A stretch of 64,000 nt of DNA from Brevibacterium sp. XM4083 (GTDB lineage: Bacteria > Actinomycetota > Actinomycetes > Actinomycetales > Brevibacteriaceae), in NCBI RefSeq assembly GCF_006489205.2, contig NZ_VFYR02000003.1, positions 427,462 through 491,461 of the forward strand, read 5' to 3'. A model generated the notes under the pieces. The model made no database searches. It saw nothing but the letters and a program-made list of their open reading frames with translations, and was not told the origin of the DNA. Position 1 is the first letter of the stretch, and each line of letters begins with the position of its first letter. Positions 34,968-45,179 of the stretch are shown one piece after another. A program made the position numbers and the translations under genes.

Positions 34968-35605
34968 TCGACATCAGCGTCCTGCCGCCGTTCGTGCTCG
35001 CAACTGTGCTCATCTGCATCGCGCCCGGAACCGACTTGGCGTACATGATCGGCGTCGGCATCGCCGGTGGCCGGGGAGCGGCGCTTCGCGCCTCGGCCGG
35101 CGTGGCCGTCGGCGTGCTCGTCTACAGCTTCGTCGTGGCCGCGGGTGCCGGTCAGCTCGTTGCACGAGTGCCGTGGGCACTGACCGTCCTCCAAGCGGTG
35201 GGCGCCGCTTATCTCGTCTGGCTCGGAATCGACTCACTGCGCTCGGCGCGGAAGGGTGTCTCGCTCAATGATGCCGACACCGGAGACCATCGCTGGTTCC
35301 TCCGAGGCGTCATCGTCAACCTGACGAATCCGAAGATGGTCCTCTTCTTCCTGTCGTTCCTTCCGCAGTTCGCAGGGGATGCAGGGTCGACGACTGCACA
35401 GTTCATCACTCTCGGGCTCATCTTCATGGTCATCGGGCTGACGGTCGACTCGCTTGTCGGCGTCTTCGCCGGCACTCTGCAGCAGCGCCTGTCGGACAGC
35501 CCTCGCGCAGCCACGACTCTCCATTCCGTGGCGGCCGCAGTCTTCTTCGGCTTGGCAGCGTTCGTCGTCTACGAGATCGTCGCCGGTGCTCTCGCGGGTC
35601 ACTGA
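34964..35605 (+). CDS. LysE/RhtB-family amino acid exporter
   Basis: 213 residues, six predicted TM helices. LysE/RhtB features: PPFVLATVLICIAPGTDLAYMIGVGIAGG at the N-terminus (P-G-P/T-like loop), YLVWLGIDSLRSAR and FLRGVIVNLTNPKMVLFFLSFLPQF. Exports an amino acid or homoserine-lactone-like compound, unidentified. Coupled to the second CGNR regulator. Confidence 0.87.
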   Translation: MIDISVLPPFVLATVLICIAPGTDLAYMIGVGIAGGRGAALRASAGVAVGVLVYSFVVAAGAGQLVARVPWALTVLQAVGAAYLVWLGIDSLRSARKGVSLNDADTGDHRWFLRGVIVNLTNPKMVLFFLSFLPQFAGDAGSTTAQFITLGLIFMVIGLTVDSLVGVFAGTLQQRLSDSPRAATTLHSVAAAVFFGLAAFVVYEIVAGALAGH

Positions 35606-35650
35606 CCGGCCGGGGAGGCTCTGGCGCGTCGGGCCCGCCGCTGGCCTATA

Positions 35651-35709
35651 GCGCTCGCCGCCGACGCGGAGCCGGGGAGCTCGTCCTCGTCCGCCGAGAC
35701 GGACAGTTA
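35651..35709 (+). pseudogene. iclR 3'-end remnant
   Basis: 59 bp nearly identical to the end of the iclR gene at 31208-31267, ending with an equivalent TAG, but preceded by unrelated sequence. Inactive. Confidence 0.85.
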
Positions 35710-35963
35710 GCGCCGAGACGGACAGTCATAAGTGTCGGTCTCGACGCTAAGTGGCGGTCTCAGTGCGGACTTCAGAGCAGAGCGAGGTCCTTGAGCTTGT
35801 CCTCGACCTCGGTGTTGGTCGGCTCGACCTGGTGGGAGCCGTCGGGGTAGACGACGACCGGGATGTTCGTCCGACCCGAGATCGCCTTCGCGTCGTCGGC
35901 CCGCTCGGGCTCCGCGACGAGATCGATGTAGTCGAAGTCGATGCCGAGCTCGGTCAGCTGCTT
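35651..35963. repeat. Right ~310-bp duplicate of the iclR 3' end / glutaredoxin junction
   Basis: The homologue of 31208-31507. It includes a 59-bp iclR 3' remnant (35651-35709) without its start, and continues into the intact glutaredoxin gene. Mismatches relative to the left copy are scattered. Confidence 0.9.
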
Positions 35964-36026
35964 CTTCGTGCGCCGGCAGTCGCCGCACCATTCCGCTCCG
36001 TACATCGTGATGGTGTTCTCAGCCAT
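35772..36026 (-). CDS. Glutaredoxin-like protein (mycoredoxin-type)
   Basis: 84 residues, single thioredoxin fold: MAENTITMYGAEWCGDCRRTKKQL with the active site Cys14-Gly-Asp-Cys17, then the cis-Pro loop TNIPVVVYPDGSHQVEP. Its size and CxxC placement match actinobacterial mycoredoxins/NrdH-like proteins, which reduce mixed disulfides with mycothiol. ATG 36026 has an AAAGG Shine-Dalgarno. An inactive partial copy lies at 31329-31507. Confidence 0.87.
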   Translation of the reverse strand: MAENTITMYGAEWCGDCRRTKKQLTELGIDFDYIDLVAEPERADDAKAISGRTNIPVVVYPDGSHQVEPTNTEVEDKLKDLALL

Positions 36027-36154
36027 GCTCGACCTTTCGTGTGAGGCGCTATCGCCGGAGTCGACCGGCGCATTCTTGTGAACCGCAGCCGCGGCCTGAC
36101 TATTCCACCCGCCGGGCCCGAATGCCGCAGTCGACTGCGACCCCACCCCACCTC

Positions 36155-37000
36155 TCACCGGAGGACGACGGTGCGCTTCCCATTGAGGAACACCCGGCCC
36201 TCGCAGTGCCAGCGCACTGCGTTCGACAGTGCCTTGCATTCGGTGTCCCGGCCGGCGGCGACGAGATCCTGCGGACCGAAGGCGTGGTCGACCTCGGTGA
36301 CGGCCTGCGCGATGATCGGCCCCTCATCCAGCTCGCTGTTGACGAAGTGGGCGGTCGCGCCCACGGTCTTCACTCCCCGCTCGTACGCCTGATGGTAGGG
36401 CTTCGCCCCCTTGAACGAGGGGAGGAACGAGTGGTGGATGTTGATCGCCCGCCCCGTGAGCTCACGGGCCAGATCGTCGGAGAGGACCTGCATGTACCGG
36501 GCGAGGACGACGAGGTCGATCTCGAACCGGTCGACGAGGTCGAGCAGCTTGGCCTCGGCCTCCGGCTTCGTCTCTGCGGTCACCGGGATCCGGAAGAACG
36601 GCACGTGATGCCATTCGACGAGCTCCCGATGGTCAGGATGGTTCGACACGACCGCGGCGATCTCGACGGGCAGCTCCCCGATCCGGGCGCGGAAGAGGAG
36701 ATCGTTGAGGCAGTGCTCGAACTTCGAGACCATGATGAGGACTCGGCGCTTCTCCCCCTTCGGCCAGAGGTTCCACGAGGCATCGAGATCCCCGGCCACC
36801 GCCTCGATCTCACGGCGCAGATCCTCGAGCGCCTCAGCCTCGAGCTCGAACTCGACGCGGAGGAAGAACCTCTTGCTCAGGGCGTCGTCGAACTGTTTGA
36901 GCTCCCTGATGTCACCGCCGTGTTCGAGCAGCGCCCCGGTGAGTGAGTGGACGATTCCCCGACGCTCATCGCATTCGAGGGAGAGGACGTATTCCGGCAT
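36155..37000 (-). CDS. purU: PurU, formyltetrahydrofolate deformylase
   Basis: 281 residues: N-terminal ACT domain (MPEYVLSLECDERRGIVHSLTGALLEHGGDI) and formyltransferase-fold catalytic domain with AINIHHSFLPSFKGAKPYHQAYERGVKTVGATAHFV and DEGPIIAQ. The HHSFLPSF and GATAHFV segments contain the catalytic His/Asp region. It releases formate from 10-formyl-THF, balancing C1 units from sarcosine oxidation. Last gene of the operon, 2 bp after soxG. Confidence 0.93.
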   Translation of the reverse strand: MPEYVLSLECDERRGIVHSLTGALLEHGGDIRELKQFDDALSKRFFLRVEFELEAEALEDLRREIEAVAGDLDASWNLWPKGEKRRVLIMVSKFEHCLNDLLFRARIGELPVEIAAVVSNHPDHRELVEWHHVPFFRIPVTAETKPEAEAKLLDLVDRFEIDLVVLARYMQVLSDDLARELTGRAINIHHSFLPSFKGAKPYHQAYERGVKTVGATAHFVNSELDEGPIIAQAVTEVDHAFGPQDLVAAGRDTECKALSNAVRWHCEGRVFLNGKRTVVLR

Positions 37001-37002
37001 GC

Positions 37003-37656
37003 TCAGCCCTTCCGATCGTGGTTCGCGGCCCCGGTGACCCCCGAGGCCCCGGTGAACTCGGCCATTCCGTCGAGCAGCCACCGCACCATGAAGTCGGCGA
37101 AGCTCGAGCGCGGCAGGATCCGGAACTCCTCCTGACCCGACCGATGGAGGAGGACGGGCACCGGCCCGAGCTGCGTGACGATCGCCGTGCCCACCCCGAA
37201 GACCCTGGGGTGGAGGTCGGCGCGGCAGCTCTTCTCGAGCACGGTCCGCGCCCGTGGCCCCGTGAGCTCGAGGATCGTCCGGTTCGCCGAGAGCTCGACG
37301 ACCTGCACGGGCGGTCCCTCGAGCGCGGCCTCGGCCTCGTCCGTCTCGCCCGGGCGCTGCGTGGCCGCGACGTCGACGGTGAGGAATTCGTCGGGGCTCA
37401 GCCACAGCGTGTGCCGCCCGGCCGCATCCCCGGTCACCTCCCCGACGGCCTCGGGCAGAGTGATCCCCAGCGCGGACTCGATCGCCCGCGCCGAGGAGGT
37501 CCCCGGCACTGCGCGCACGCCGATCTGGACGGCGAAGGGACGTTCCCGCAACCCCACCTCGGCGCCGGACGCACTCGCCTCAGCCATCGCCTCGGCGAGG
37601 TGGGCGGCCGGGGACACCCGCAGGTCATCGAGGGCGGTGTCGGTGGTCTCAGCCAT
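37003..37656 (-). CDS. soxG: SoxG, sarcosine oxidase gamma subunit
   Basis: 217 residues. Gamma-subunit features include [19 protein letters not shown], the [10 protein letters not shown] core and [24 protein letters not shown]. It is the small subunit of the heterotetrameric sarcosine oxidase. ATG 37656 overlaps the soxA stop by 8 bp, and purU follows after 2 bp. Length agrees with Arthrobacter/Corynebacterium SoxG. Confidence 0.88.
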   Translation of the reverse strand: MAETTDTALDDLRVSPAAHLAEAMAEASASGAEVGLRERPFAVQIGVRAVPGTSSARAIESALGITLPEAVGEVTGDAAGRHTLWLSPDEFLTVDVAATQRPGETDEAEAALEGPPVQVVELSANRTILELTGPRARTVLEKSCRADLHPRVFGVGTAIVTQLGPVPVLLHRSGQEEFRILPRSSFADFMVRWLLDGMAEFTGASGVTGAANHDRKG

Positions 37657-40612
37657 CGCGACGCTCTCCTTCCGGATCGTAGAACACAGGTGAGGTGATC
37701 TCGACGTCGATGACCGTGTCACCGAGCGGTGATCGGACGATCTCGCCGAGGCGGTTCCGGCCGTTCTCGACGAGCGCGAGCCCGAACGGCCGGTCCAGGG
37801 TCGGGGACAGATACGACGAGGTGACGTGCCCGATCATCGGCACCGGTCCCGCCTCCGGGGTGAGCGGGGTGCCCGCGGCGACGAGCTGCGCGCCCTCGAT
37901 CAGCCGGGTCTCCCCGTCGACGGGGAGAACCCCGACGAGGTGCTTGCGGTCCTCGCGCGCGGTGTCGACGCGGGAGTACGAGCGCTTGCCGATGAAGTCC
38001 TTGACCTTCGAGACGATCCACTCCATCCCCGCATCGGCCGGGGTGACCGTCCCGTCGGTGTCCTGCCCGACGATGATGAACCCCTTCTCCGCGCGCAGCA
38101 CGTGCATCGTCTCCGTGCCGTACGGGGTGATGTCGAACTCGGCCCCCGCCTCGGCGACCATCTCCCACACAGCCAGCCCGTAGAAGGCTTCGACGTTGAT
38201 CTCGAACGCGAGCTCCCCGGAGAACGAGATCCGGCAGATCCGCGCCGGGATCCCGTTCTCCAGCGTCGCGTGCCGGAACTCCATGAAGCCGAACGCCTCA
38301 TTGGACACGTCGAGGTCGGGGGCGACCCGGGCGATGACCTCCCGCGACTTCGGTCCGGCGACGGCGACGGTCGCCCATTCCTCCGTCACCGAGGTGAAGA
38401 CGACGTCGAGCTCGGGCCATTCCGTCTGGTGCCACTCCTCGAGCCAGTCGAGGACCTTCGCCGCCCCTCCGGTCGTCGTCGTCATGTAATACCGGTCCTC
38501 GGCCACGCGCAGGGTCACGCCGTCGTCGAAGATCATCCCGTCCGGGGTGCACATGAGCCCGTAGCGGGCCTTGCCGACCCCGAGCTTGGCGAACCCGTTG
38601 GTGTAGATCCGCCCGAGGAACTTCCCGGCGTCGGTGCCGCGGATCTCGATCTTGCCGAGCGTCGAGGCGTCCTGGAAGCCGACGGACTCCCGCACTGCCC
38701 GGCATTCGCGCAGCACCGCGGCGTCCATGTCCTCGCCCTCCTGCGGGTAGTACCACGGCCGCTTCCACTGCCCGACGTCCTCGAACTGAGCACCATGGGC
38801 GACGTGCCACGGATGGATCGACGTGACCCGGGCGGGATCGAAGAGCTCCCCCTTGCGCCGCCCGGCCAGCGCCGCGAACGCGACCGGGGTGAAGGGGGCG
38901 CGGAACGTCGTGTGGCCGACCTCGCCGAGGTTGTCCTCCCCGAGCACCGAGGCGATCGTTCCGATCGTGTTGACCGCTGAGGTCTTGCCCTGGTCGTTGG
39001 CCGTCGAGATCGACGTGTACCGCTTGATGTGCTCGACCGAGCGCATGCCGGCGTTCATCGCCCGGAGGATGTCGGCGACGCTCTGGTCACGCTGGAAGTC
39101 GACGAAGTGCGTGGTCAGGTCGCCGGGATCGGCCTCGGCCGAGGTCACCGCCCACAGGGGTCGATGCGGGGCGGGGGGCGTGTCGGACGTGTCGGGGCGC
39201 GGGATGGTCAGCTCGGCGTCGAAGCCGGTGGCCGCCGCGGCGGCGTGGCCTGCCTCCGCGCCCTGCCGCAGCGCCGAGGCGAGCGCATAGTCCCCGGTCA
39301 TCGCTCCGACCGTGGACTGGTCACGGACAGGGCCGGTGGGCACGAAGGCGGCGATGTCGGCGTCCCAGGCGATGGGCCCGCGACGCTGGCCGTGGAGGTG
39401 GATGACCGGCGAGTGGCCGCCGGAGACGGCGAGGAGGTCGACCGCGACGTCCTCGCCGCCGGGTGCGGCGACCGCGTCCTCGTCGAGTGCGGAGACGGTG
39501 ATCCCGGAGATCCGTCCCGCCGGGCCCTCGCCCGCGGTCCCGGTGACCGCGGCGCCGAGGATGAGGCGCACACCGGTGTCGGCGACGACCTGGGAGGCCC
39601 GCGCCGAGGCGGTGGCACGGGAATCGATGACCGCGACGACCTCGACTCCGGCGGCCTGCAGCTCGGGGACGAGGGCGTAGGCGGAGTCGTTCGTCGTCGC
39701 GATCGCCACCCGCTGCCCGGCGACGACACCGTAGCGACCGAGGTAGGTGCGCACGGCGGAGGCGAGCATGATGCCGGGTCGGTCGTTGTCGGCGAAGACG
39801 ATGGGACGTTCGTGCGCTCCGGTGGCGAGGACGACCTGACCGGCCCGGATGTGCCACACGCGCTGCCGGGGTCCCGCCTCGGCGCCGGTGCGGTCCTCGA
39901 GGGCGACGAAGTAGTTCGAGTCGTAGCTGCCGAAGACGGTCGTGCGAGGAACATAGGTGAACTCCTCGGCGGCGGTCGCCTCGGCGAGAGTCGAGGTGAT
40001 CCACTCCGGGGCCGGCACCCCGTCGATGATCTCCGCGGGAGCGGCGAGGAGCGCCCCGCCGGGCACGGGTTCGTCGTCGAGGAGGAGGACGCGGGCCCCG
40101 GACTTCGCGGCCTCCCGGGCGGCGGCGAGCCCGGCGGGACCGGCCCCGACGACGAGGACGTCGGTGTGGGCGTGCGTGTGCTCGTAGACGGCGTCGTCGC
40201 GGCCGGGGTCGAGGATGCCGAGCCCGGAGAGGTAGTCGGCCTCCAGGCCTTCGCGGATGAGGACGCGGGTCGCCGGGAGCATCGATTCGGCCACCTCGGC
40301 GCGGTCGGGGGCATGGACGTCGGGGGCGTGGACGCGGACGAGGGCGTTGGGCTCCTCGACCCCGGCGGCGAGGATTCCCCGGGGCCGGTCGAGGTACGTC
40401 GAGCTCCCGCAGTCGAGGCGGCCGGCGGCGATGAGGGCACTGGCGATCGTGTCCCCGGCGAACCCGGTGTAAGACCGGCCGTCGACGCGGAAGGTCAGCG
40501 GCCGGGTGCGGTCGATGCCGGTCGCGTGCGGCAGGCGCTCGCGCTGTCCGGTCGCCGACCCGCTGGTCTCGGTGTGCGACTCTGCGTGCGAGTCGGTGTG
40601 CGTCGAGGTCAT
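37649..40612 (-). CDS. soxA: SoxA, sarcosine oxidase alpha subunit
   Basis: 987 residues, full length. An N-terminal 2Fe-2S-like region leads into a pyridine-nucleotide domain with [21 protein letters not shown], and the C-terminal ~380 residues are a GcvT-like folate-binding domain (…[24 protein letters not shown]…). Oxidises sarcosine to glycine and passes the methyl group to THF. A His/Ser-rich 25-residue leader precedes it. ATG 40612 overlaps the soxD stop by 4 bp. Confidence 0.94.
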   Translation of the reverse strand: MTSTHTDSHAESHTETSGSATGQRERLPHATGIDRTRPLTFRVDGRSYTGFAGDTIASALIAAGRLDCGSSTYLDRPRGILAAGVEEPNALVRVHAPDVHAPDRAEVAESMLPATRVLIREGLEADYLSGLGILDPGRDDAVYEHTHAHTDVLVVGAGPAGLAAAREAAKSGARVLLLDDEPVPGGALLAAPAEIIDGVPAPEWITSTLAEATAAEEFTYVPRTTVFGSYDSNYFVALEDRTGAEAGPRQRVWHIRAGQVVLATGAHERPIVFADNDRPGIMLASAVRTYLGRYGVVAGQRVAIATTNDSAYALVPELQAAGVEVVAVIDSRATASARASQVVADTGVRLILGAAVTGTAGEGPAGRISGITVSALDEDAVAAPGGEDVAVDLLAVSGGHSPVIHLHGQRRGPIAWDADIAAFVPTGPVRDQSTVGAMTGDYALASALRQGAEAGHAAAAATGFDAELTIPRPDTSDTPPAPHRPLWAVTSAEADPGDLTTHFVDFQRDQSVADILRAMNAGMRSVEHIKRYTSISTANDQGKTSAVNTIGTIASVLGEDNLGEVGHTTFRAPFTPVAFAALAGRRKGELFDPARVTSIHPWHVAHGAQFEDVGQWKRPWYYPQEGEDMDAAVLRECRAVRESVGFQDASTLGKIEIRGTDAGKFLGRIYTNGFAKLGVGKARYGLMCTPDGMIFDDGVTLRVAEDRYYMTTTTGGAAKVLDWLEEWHQTEWPELDVVFTSVTEEWATVAVAGPKSREVIARVAPDLDVSNEAFGFMEFRHATLENGIPARICRISFSGELAFEINVEAFYGLAVWEMVAEAGAEFDITPYGTETMHVLRAEKGFIIVGQDTDGTVTPADAGMEWIVSKVKDFIGKRSYSRVDTAREDRKHLVGVLPVDGETRLIEGAQLVAAGTPLTPEAGPVPMIGHVTSSYLSPTLDRPFGLALVENGRNRLGEIVRSPLGDTVIDVEITSPVFYDPEGERRDG

Positions 40613-40905
40613 CGCTTCACGCCTCCTTCGAATTCGGCGGGCCGCGGCTGTCCCATCGGGTAGACGGCGGCGAAGTCATAGGTCACGGTGTCGCGGATCG
40701 CGTTGAACCACTTCCGGCAGCCGAGGCTGTGGCACCAGCGTTCGGCGAAGAGGCCGCGGTCGTTGTCGCGGTAGAAGAGGTATTCGGCCCATTCGCGGTC
40801 GGTGAGCGCGTACGGGTCCTCGGGGTAGGGCACGTGCGCCTGACCTCCGTAGGTGAATTCGGATTCGTCACGGGCCCCGCAGTTCGGGCAGGTGATGAGC
40901 AACAT
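40609..40905 (-). CDS. soxD: SoxD, sarcosine oxidase delta subunit
   Basis: 98 residues: [17 protein letters not shown] with the first Cys pair, then [29 protein letters not shown] with the second, forming the zinc site of SoxD. Stabilises the heterotetramer. The short gene sits 15 bp after soxB. Confidence 0.95.
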   Translation of the reverse strand: MLLITCPNCGARDESEFTYGGQAHVPYPEDPYALTDREWAEYLFYRDNDRGLFAERWCHSLGCRKWFNAIRDTVTYDFAAVYPMGQPRPAEFEGGVKR

Positions 40906-40920
40906 GGCGGTCCCTCTCCC

Positions 40921-42138
40921 TCAGTGGGCCACGGCGGCGGCGCCGTGTTCGTCGATGAGATGGCCGGTCTCGAACCGCTCGAGAGCGAACGGCGCGTTGA
41001 GCGGGTGCGGTTCGTCGTTGGCGATCGTGTGGGCGAACGTGTAACCCGCACCCGGGGTGCCCTTGAACCCGCCGGTCCCCCACCCGCAGTTGACGTAGAG
41101 GCCGTCGACTTCCGTCTTCGACACGATCGGGGACGCGTCGAGGGTGACGTCGACGATGCCGCCCCAGGTCCGCAGGACGTGAGCACGGGCGAAGATCGGG
41201 AAGAGCTCGACGGCGGCGGCGAGCTGCTCCTCGATGATGTGGAAGCCGCCGCGCTGCCCGTAGCCGTTGTAGGAGTCGACGCCGGCGCCCATGACGAGTT
41301 CGCCCTTGTGGGCCTGGGAGACGTAGACGTGGACGTGGTTCGACATGACGACCGTCGGGTGGACGGGTTCGAAGAGCTCGGAGACGAGCGCCTGCAGCGG
41401 GTGGGATTGGATGGGCACGCGGATGCCCGCCATGGCGGCGACCACCGAGGTGTGGCCGGCGACGGCGATCGCGACCTTCTCCGTGGCGATCCTCCCGAGG
41501 TTCGTCTCGACTCCGATGACCTGGTCGCCGTCGCGGTAGACGTCGGTGACCTCGCAGTTCTGGATGATATCGACGCCCATCTCGTCGGCCTTGCGGGCGA
41601 ACGCCCACGCGACGTGATCGTGCTTGGCGATGCCCGCCCGCGGCTGGTACGTCGCCCCCATGACGGGGTAGCGCAGGTCGTCGCCGATGTTGATGATCGG
41701 GCAGACCTCCTTGACCTGGCTCGGGTCGAGCCATTCGGCGTCGATGCCGTTGAGGACGTTGGCGCCGACGCGGCGCTGCGACTCCCGGACGTCGCCGAGG
41801 GTGTGGGCGAGGTTGAGCACACCGCGCTGGGAGAAGAGGAAGTCGTAATCGAGCTCCTCGGGCAGCTGCTCCCAGAGCTTTAGCGACTTCTCGTAGATCG
41901 CCGCGGACTCGTCCCACAGGTAGTTCGAGCGGATGATCGTCGTGTTCCGGGCCATGTTGCCCCCGGCCAGCCAGCCGCGCTCGAGGATCGCGATGTTCGT
42001 CATCCCGTGGTTCTTCGCGAGGTAGTAGGCGGTCGCGAGCCCGTGTCCCCCGCCGCCGACGATGACGGCGTCGTAGGAGGACTTCGGCTCGGGATTGCGC
42101 CACAGGAAGTCGGGGTGTTCGGGCAGGTGGTCGGCCAT
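40921..42138 (-). CDS. soxB: SoxB, sarcosine oxidase beta subunit
   Basis: 405 residues. FAD-dependent DAO fold with [21 protein letters not shown] at 25-45; His173 in [12 protein letters not shown] is at the position that carries covalently attached FMN in studied homologues. Catalytic subunit for sarcosine oxidation. ATG 42138 overlaps the glyA stop by 1 bp (TGATG). Confidence 0.94.
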   Translation of the reverse strand: MADHLPEHPDFLWRNPEPKSSYDAVIVGGGGHGLATAYYLAKNHGMTNIAILERGWLAGGNMARNTTIIRSNYLWDESAAIYEKSLKLWEQLPEELDYDFLFSQRGVLNLAHTLGDVRESQRRVGANVLNGIDAEWLDPSQVKEVCPIINIGDDLRYPVMGATYQPRAGIAKHDHVAWAFARKADEMGVDIIQNCEVTDVYRDGDQVIGVETNLGRIATEKVAIAVAGHTSVVAAMAGIRVPIQSHPLQALVSELFEPVHPTVVMSNHVHVYVSQAHKGELVMGAGVDSYNGYGQRGGFHIIEEQLAAAVELFPIFARAHVLRTWGGIVDVTLDASPIVSKTEVDGLYVNCGWGTGGFKGTPGAGYTFAHTIANDEPHPLNAPFALERFETGHLIDEHGAAAVAH

Positions 42139-43523
42139 CAGCGTGCTCCGATCGGGGTGAGGTGCGGGTAGAGCGGGTGGTCGGCGGCGAGGCGGGAGAC
42201 CCGGGCGCCGAGGTCGTCGATCGTCTCCTGGCTCGGTCCGCCTTCGTCGGTGCCGGCGATGAGGACCTCGGCGATGATGTCGGCCGCCTCGGCGAAGGCA
42301 GCGGAGCCGAAACCGCGGCTGGCGAGCGCGGGCGTGCCGATGCGCAGCCCCGAGGTGACCATGGGCGGACGCGGATCGTTGGGCACGGCGTTGCGGTTGA
42401 CGGTGATCCCGATCCGCGCGAGGAGATCCTCGGCCTGCGCCCCGTCGAGGACGGAGTCGCGGAGGTCGACGAGGACGAGGTGGACGTCGGTGCCGCCGGT
42501 GACGATCGTGATGCCGCGCTCGGCCACGTCATTCTCTCCGAGGCGGCGGGCGAGTTCGGCGGCGCCGGCGAGGGTCCGGCGCTGTTTGTCGGCGAACTCC
42601 TCGGTCGCGGCCAGACCGAAGGCCACGGCCTTGCCGGCGATGACGTGTTCGAGCGGTCCTCCCTGCTGACCGGGGAAGACGGCCGAGTTGACCTTCTTCG
42701 CCACCTCGGCGTCATTGGTCAGGATGATGCCGCCACGGGGACCGCCGAGGGTCTTGTGCGTCGTCGAGGTGACGACGTGGGCGTGCGGGACCGGGGAGGG
42801 GTGGAGGCCCGCGGCGACGAGGCCGGCGAAGTGGGCCATGTCGACCATGAGGTAGGCGCCGACCTCGTCGGCGATGCGCCGGAACTCGGCGAAGTCGAGC
42901 TGTCGCGAGTACGCCGACCACCCGGCGACGATGAGCTTCGGCTGGTGTTCGCGGGCCAGTCGCGCGACCTCGGCCATGTCGACGCGGTGGGTGTCCTCGT
43001 CGACGCCGTAGGCGACGATGTCGTAGAGGCGGCCGGAGAAGTTGAGCTTCATCCCGTGGGTGAGATGGCCGCCGTGGGCGAGGTCGAGGCCGAGGACGGT
43101 GTCGCCGGGACGGATGAGGGCGTGCATCACCGAGGCGTTGGCCTGGGCGCCGGAGTGCGGCTGGACGTTCGCGTAGGCCGCTCCGAAGAGCTCCTTGACC
43201 CGGGCGATCGCGAGGCGCTCGACCTCGTCGACGAACCCGCAGCCGCCGTAGTAGCGGCGGCCCGGGTAGCCCTCGGCGTACTTGTTCGTCAGCACCGAGC
43301 CCTGCGCCTCCATGACGGCAGTGGCGGTGTGGTTCTCCGAGGCGATCATCTCCAGGCCCTCGCGCTGACGGCCGAGTTCGGCGTCGATGAAGCCGGTGAT
43401 CTCCGGGTCGAGTTGCGCGAGCGGAGTGCTCAGCTCCTCGGGGGCGCGACTGGGGAAGTCGGTGGGCAGGGCCGTGGACCCGGCCTCAGGCGCGTCCGGG
43501 ATTCCTGTGAGCTGCTCGGTCAT
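42138..43523 (-). CDS. glyA: GlyA, serine hydroxymethyltransferase
   Basis: 461 residues. PLP enzyme with the Schiff-base lysine in [24 protein letters not shown] and the H-GGHLTHG region. Interconverts glycine and serine using the 5,10-methylene-THF formed by sarcosine oxidase. The ~25-residue N-terminal extension rich in Ala/Pro is unusual. ATG 43523 is preceded by GAGGGAG. It heads glyA-soxBDAG-purU, a second, catabolic SHMT distinct from the housekeeping copy expected elsewhere. Confidence 0.93.
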   Translation of the reverse strand: MTEQLTGIPDAPEAGSTALPTDFPSRAPEELSTPLAQLDPEITGFIDAELGRQREGLEMIASENHTATAVMEAQGSVLTNKYAEGYPGRRYYGGCGFVDEVERLAIARVKELFGAAYANVQPHSGAQANASVMHALIRPGDTVLGLDLAHGGHLTHGMKLNFSGRLYDIVAYGVDEDTHRVDMAEVARLAREHQPKLIVAGWSAYSRQLDFAEFRRIADEVGAYLMVDMAHFAGLVAAGLHPSPVPHAHVVTSTTHKTLGGPRGGIILTNDAEVAKKVNSAVFPGQQGGPLEHVIAGKAVAFGLAATEEFADKQRRTLAGAAELARRLGENDVAERGITIVTGGTDVHLVLVDLRDSVLDGAQAEDLLARIGITVNRNAVPNDPRPPMVTSGLRIGTPALASRGFGSAAFAEAADIIAEVLIAGTDEGGPSQETIDDLGARVSRLAADHPLYPHLTPIGAR

Positions 43524-43704
43524 GCGATCTCCCTCGATCGTTAATCGTCAACTAATATATCAGCTGTGTTCCTGTAGTCTAGGCGCAGAATTTCAGCCGT
43601 GGCAATGGGTGCGGGAGAACTTTTCCCCCGGCCTTGCCACCTGACCTGTCCACCCGCCCGAGCCTCACTGGCCGGGTCGGCTCGACGACGCATGGAGGAG
43701 TGGG
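43524..43704. promoter_or_regulatory. Divergent glyA / gntR control region
   Basis: 181 bp. AT-rich positions 43537-43580 include TTAATCGTCAACTAATATATCAGC on the plus strand broken over two patches, with TATATT as a likely glyA -10 and TAGTCT as a likely gntR -10. This is the expected GntR operator site; I could not fix its consensus. Confidence 0.4.
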
Positions 43705-44367
43705 ATGACAACGACGGCGGACACCTCGGCAAGCAGCTCGTCTCTGGCCGACCGCGCGTATGAGGCGCTGCGTCATCGGCTCGTCATGCTCGACATCGCT
43801 CCCGGTGACGTCATCAACGAGGCGGCTTTGAGCGCCGAACTCGAGGTGGGGCGCACCCCGATCCGCGAGGCCCTCAAACGCCTCGAAGGGGCCCACCTCG
43901 TCGTGTCCTACCCGCGGCGCGGGACGTTCGCGGCCAATGTCGACATCACCGACCTCGCGGCGATCACGGAGATGCGCCAGGCGCTCGAGCCCATTGCCGC
44001 AACACGGGCCGCCCGGAACATCACGCCGGAGCTGCGCGAGGAGTTCGCGGCGACGATCTCCGAACTCGGCGAGCTGAAGGCCGGCCTCGACGCACGCACG
44101 CTCATCGAACGCGACCTCGAGGTCCACCGCCTCATCTACCGCGCCGTCGACAACATCCACCTCCAGGAGACGCTCGTGCGCCTCGACGACCTCGCCACCC
44201 GGATCTGGTGCCTCGTCCTGCCGAAGATCCCCGACCTGCTCGGCCACATCCGCGAGCACATCTCCCTCCTCGAGGGCATCCTCGCAGGCGACGAACCCGC
44301 CGTCAGCGCGCTCGCCGGCGAACACGTCCGCGAGTTCGAGGCCACCGTCCGCAAGGCCCTCGCATAA
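43705..44367 (+). CDS. GntR-family (FCD) transcriptional regulator
   Basis: 220 residues. GntR winged HTH: DRAYEALRHRLVMLDIAPGDVINEAALSAELEVGRTPIREALKRLEGAHLV (about 14-64), and an FCD ligand domain with D/H metal ligands (DLEVHRLIY, HIREHISLL). Divergent to glyA-soxBDAG-purU, so it likely controls sarcosine/glycine use. ATG 43705 follows GGAGGAG. Confidence 0.85.
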   Translation: MTTTADTSASSSSLADRAYEALRHRLVMLDIAPGDVINEAALSAELEVGRTPIREALKRLEGAHLVVSYPRRGTFAANVDITDLAAITEMRQALEPIAATRAARNITPELREEFAATISELGELKAGLDARTLIERDLEVHRLIYRAVDNIHLQETLVRLDDLATRIWCLVLPKIPDLLGHIREHISLLEGILAGDEPAVSALAGEHVREFEATVRKALA

Positions 44368-44381
44368 GGGCGGTCCACACC

Positions 44382-44451
44382 CTTCTGCGCCACCTCCATG
44401 GCGAAAATCAGACCGATCTCACCATGAACATGGCGCACAATCACCGCGGAA
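44382..44451. repeat. Dispersed palindromic repeat, copy 1
   Basis: 70 bp that align without gaps to 46192-46260 at roughly 70% identity by hand. Shared blocks are CTGCGCCA, CATGGCGAAAATC, CCATG and GGCGCACAAT, which form an inverted pair (GCGCCA…TGGCGC). Sits downstream of the GntR gene. Together with copy 2 it flanks the TetR/hydrolase pair. Confidence 0.75.
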
Positions 44452-44516
44452 GCTCCCCACATTGCCGGCGCGCCCACTGATCACCCTGGCGCCGCGCGCG
44501 TCCGGCCGCCGGGCGC

Positions 44517-45095
44517 TCACATCCCCGGGGTGAGCACTCCCATCGCACGATCGAGGTCGTCGGCGATGCCCTCGGCGCCGGTCGCGCGCGCCTGGCGCAT
44601 CGCGACCGTCAGCGCTGCCCCGCAGGCTCTGGCGAGCATCTGCGCCCGCACCTCGGCGACTCCGCGGGAGACGAGGACGGCGGAGAGCGCCTCGGCGAGG
44701 AGGTCGACCTTCGCGACGAATGCCGCGCGCAGGGACGGCGTGGAATCGACGACCTCGTCGAGGGCATAGCTGTCCGTGCGCCGAGCAGGATCGGCGTAGT
44801 GCTCGACGACGCCGGCCAGCGACGCGCGCAGCGAGGCCCACGGCTCCTCGTCGGCGGGACGCTCGATGAGCGCGACGACGATCCCCTCGCCCATCGCCGT
44901 CCACTTCCCCGCGAGGACGTCCTCCTTCGACGGGAAGTAGCGGAAGAACGTGCGCCGTGACATCCCCGAGGCGGCGGCGAGGTCATCGACGGTCGTCGCC
45001 TCGTACCCGCGTTCGCGGAACAGTCGGAGGGCGACCGCCATGATGTCCTCCTGGATGAGGAGGCGCTTGCGATCGCGCAGGGAGGGCAGGTCCAT
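44517..45095 (-). CDS. TetR-family transcriptional regulator
   Basis: 192 residues. HTH: IMAVALRLFRERGYEATTVDDLAAASGMSRRTFFRYFPSKEDVLA (about 18-60), then a long helical domain. Divergent to an alpha/beta-hydrolase with a palindromic operator between, so it probably represses that gene and itself. ATG 45095 is 6 nt after TACAAT (complement of 45102-45107), so the message may be leaderless. Confidence 0.85.
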   Translation of the reverse strand: MDLPSLRDRKRLLIQEDIMAVALRLFRERGYEATTVDDLAAASGMSRRTFFRYFPSKEDVLAGKWTAMGEGIVVALIERPADEEPWASLRASLAGVVEHYADPARRTDSYALDEVVDSTPSLRAAFVAKVDLLAEALSAVLVSRGVAEVRAQMLARACGAALTVAMRQARATGAEGIADDLDRAMGVLTPGM

Positions 45096-45122
45096 TCCAG
45101 CATTGTACGCACGAGTCAGTAT

Positions 45123-45137
45123 TGACACTCGGTGTCA
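45123..45137. promoter_or_regulatory. Operator between TetR and hydrolase genes
   Basis: TGACAC-TCG-GTGTCA, a perfect 6-bp inverted repeat. On the hydrolase side it overlaps a TTGACA -35 element, and on the TetR side it lies next to the TetR promoter, so binding would shut off both. Confidence 0.65.
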
Positions 45138-45179
45138 TTTCTGTCGTAAGGTGTTGTCATCGTCGACGTGAGGACACGC

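Noticed and set aside
31208..35963. Integrase-mediated island or composite transposon
   Set aside because: No transposase, integrase, tRNA or terminal inverted repeats are visible; the repeats are parts of native genes.
36155..37405. Long N-terminal extension of purU
   Set aside because: The extra frame runs through soxG; the ACT domain begins exactly at ATG 37000.
43524..43704. Glycine riboswitch upstream of glyA
   Set aside because: The leader is too short and shows none of the aptamer's conserved paired elements.
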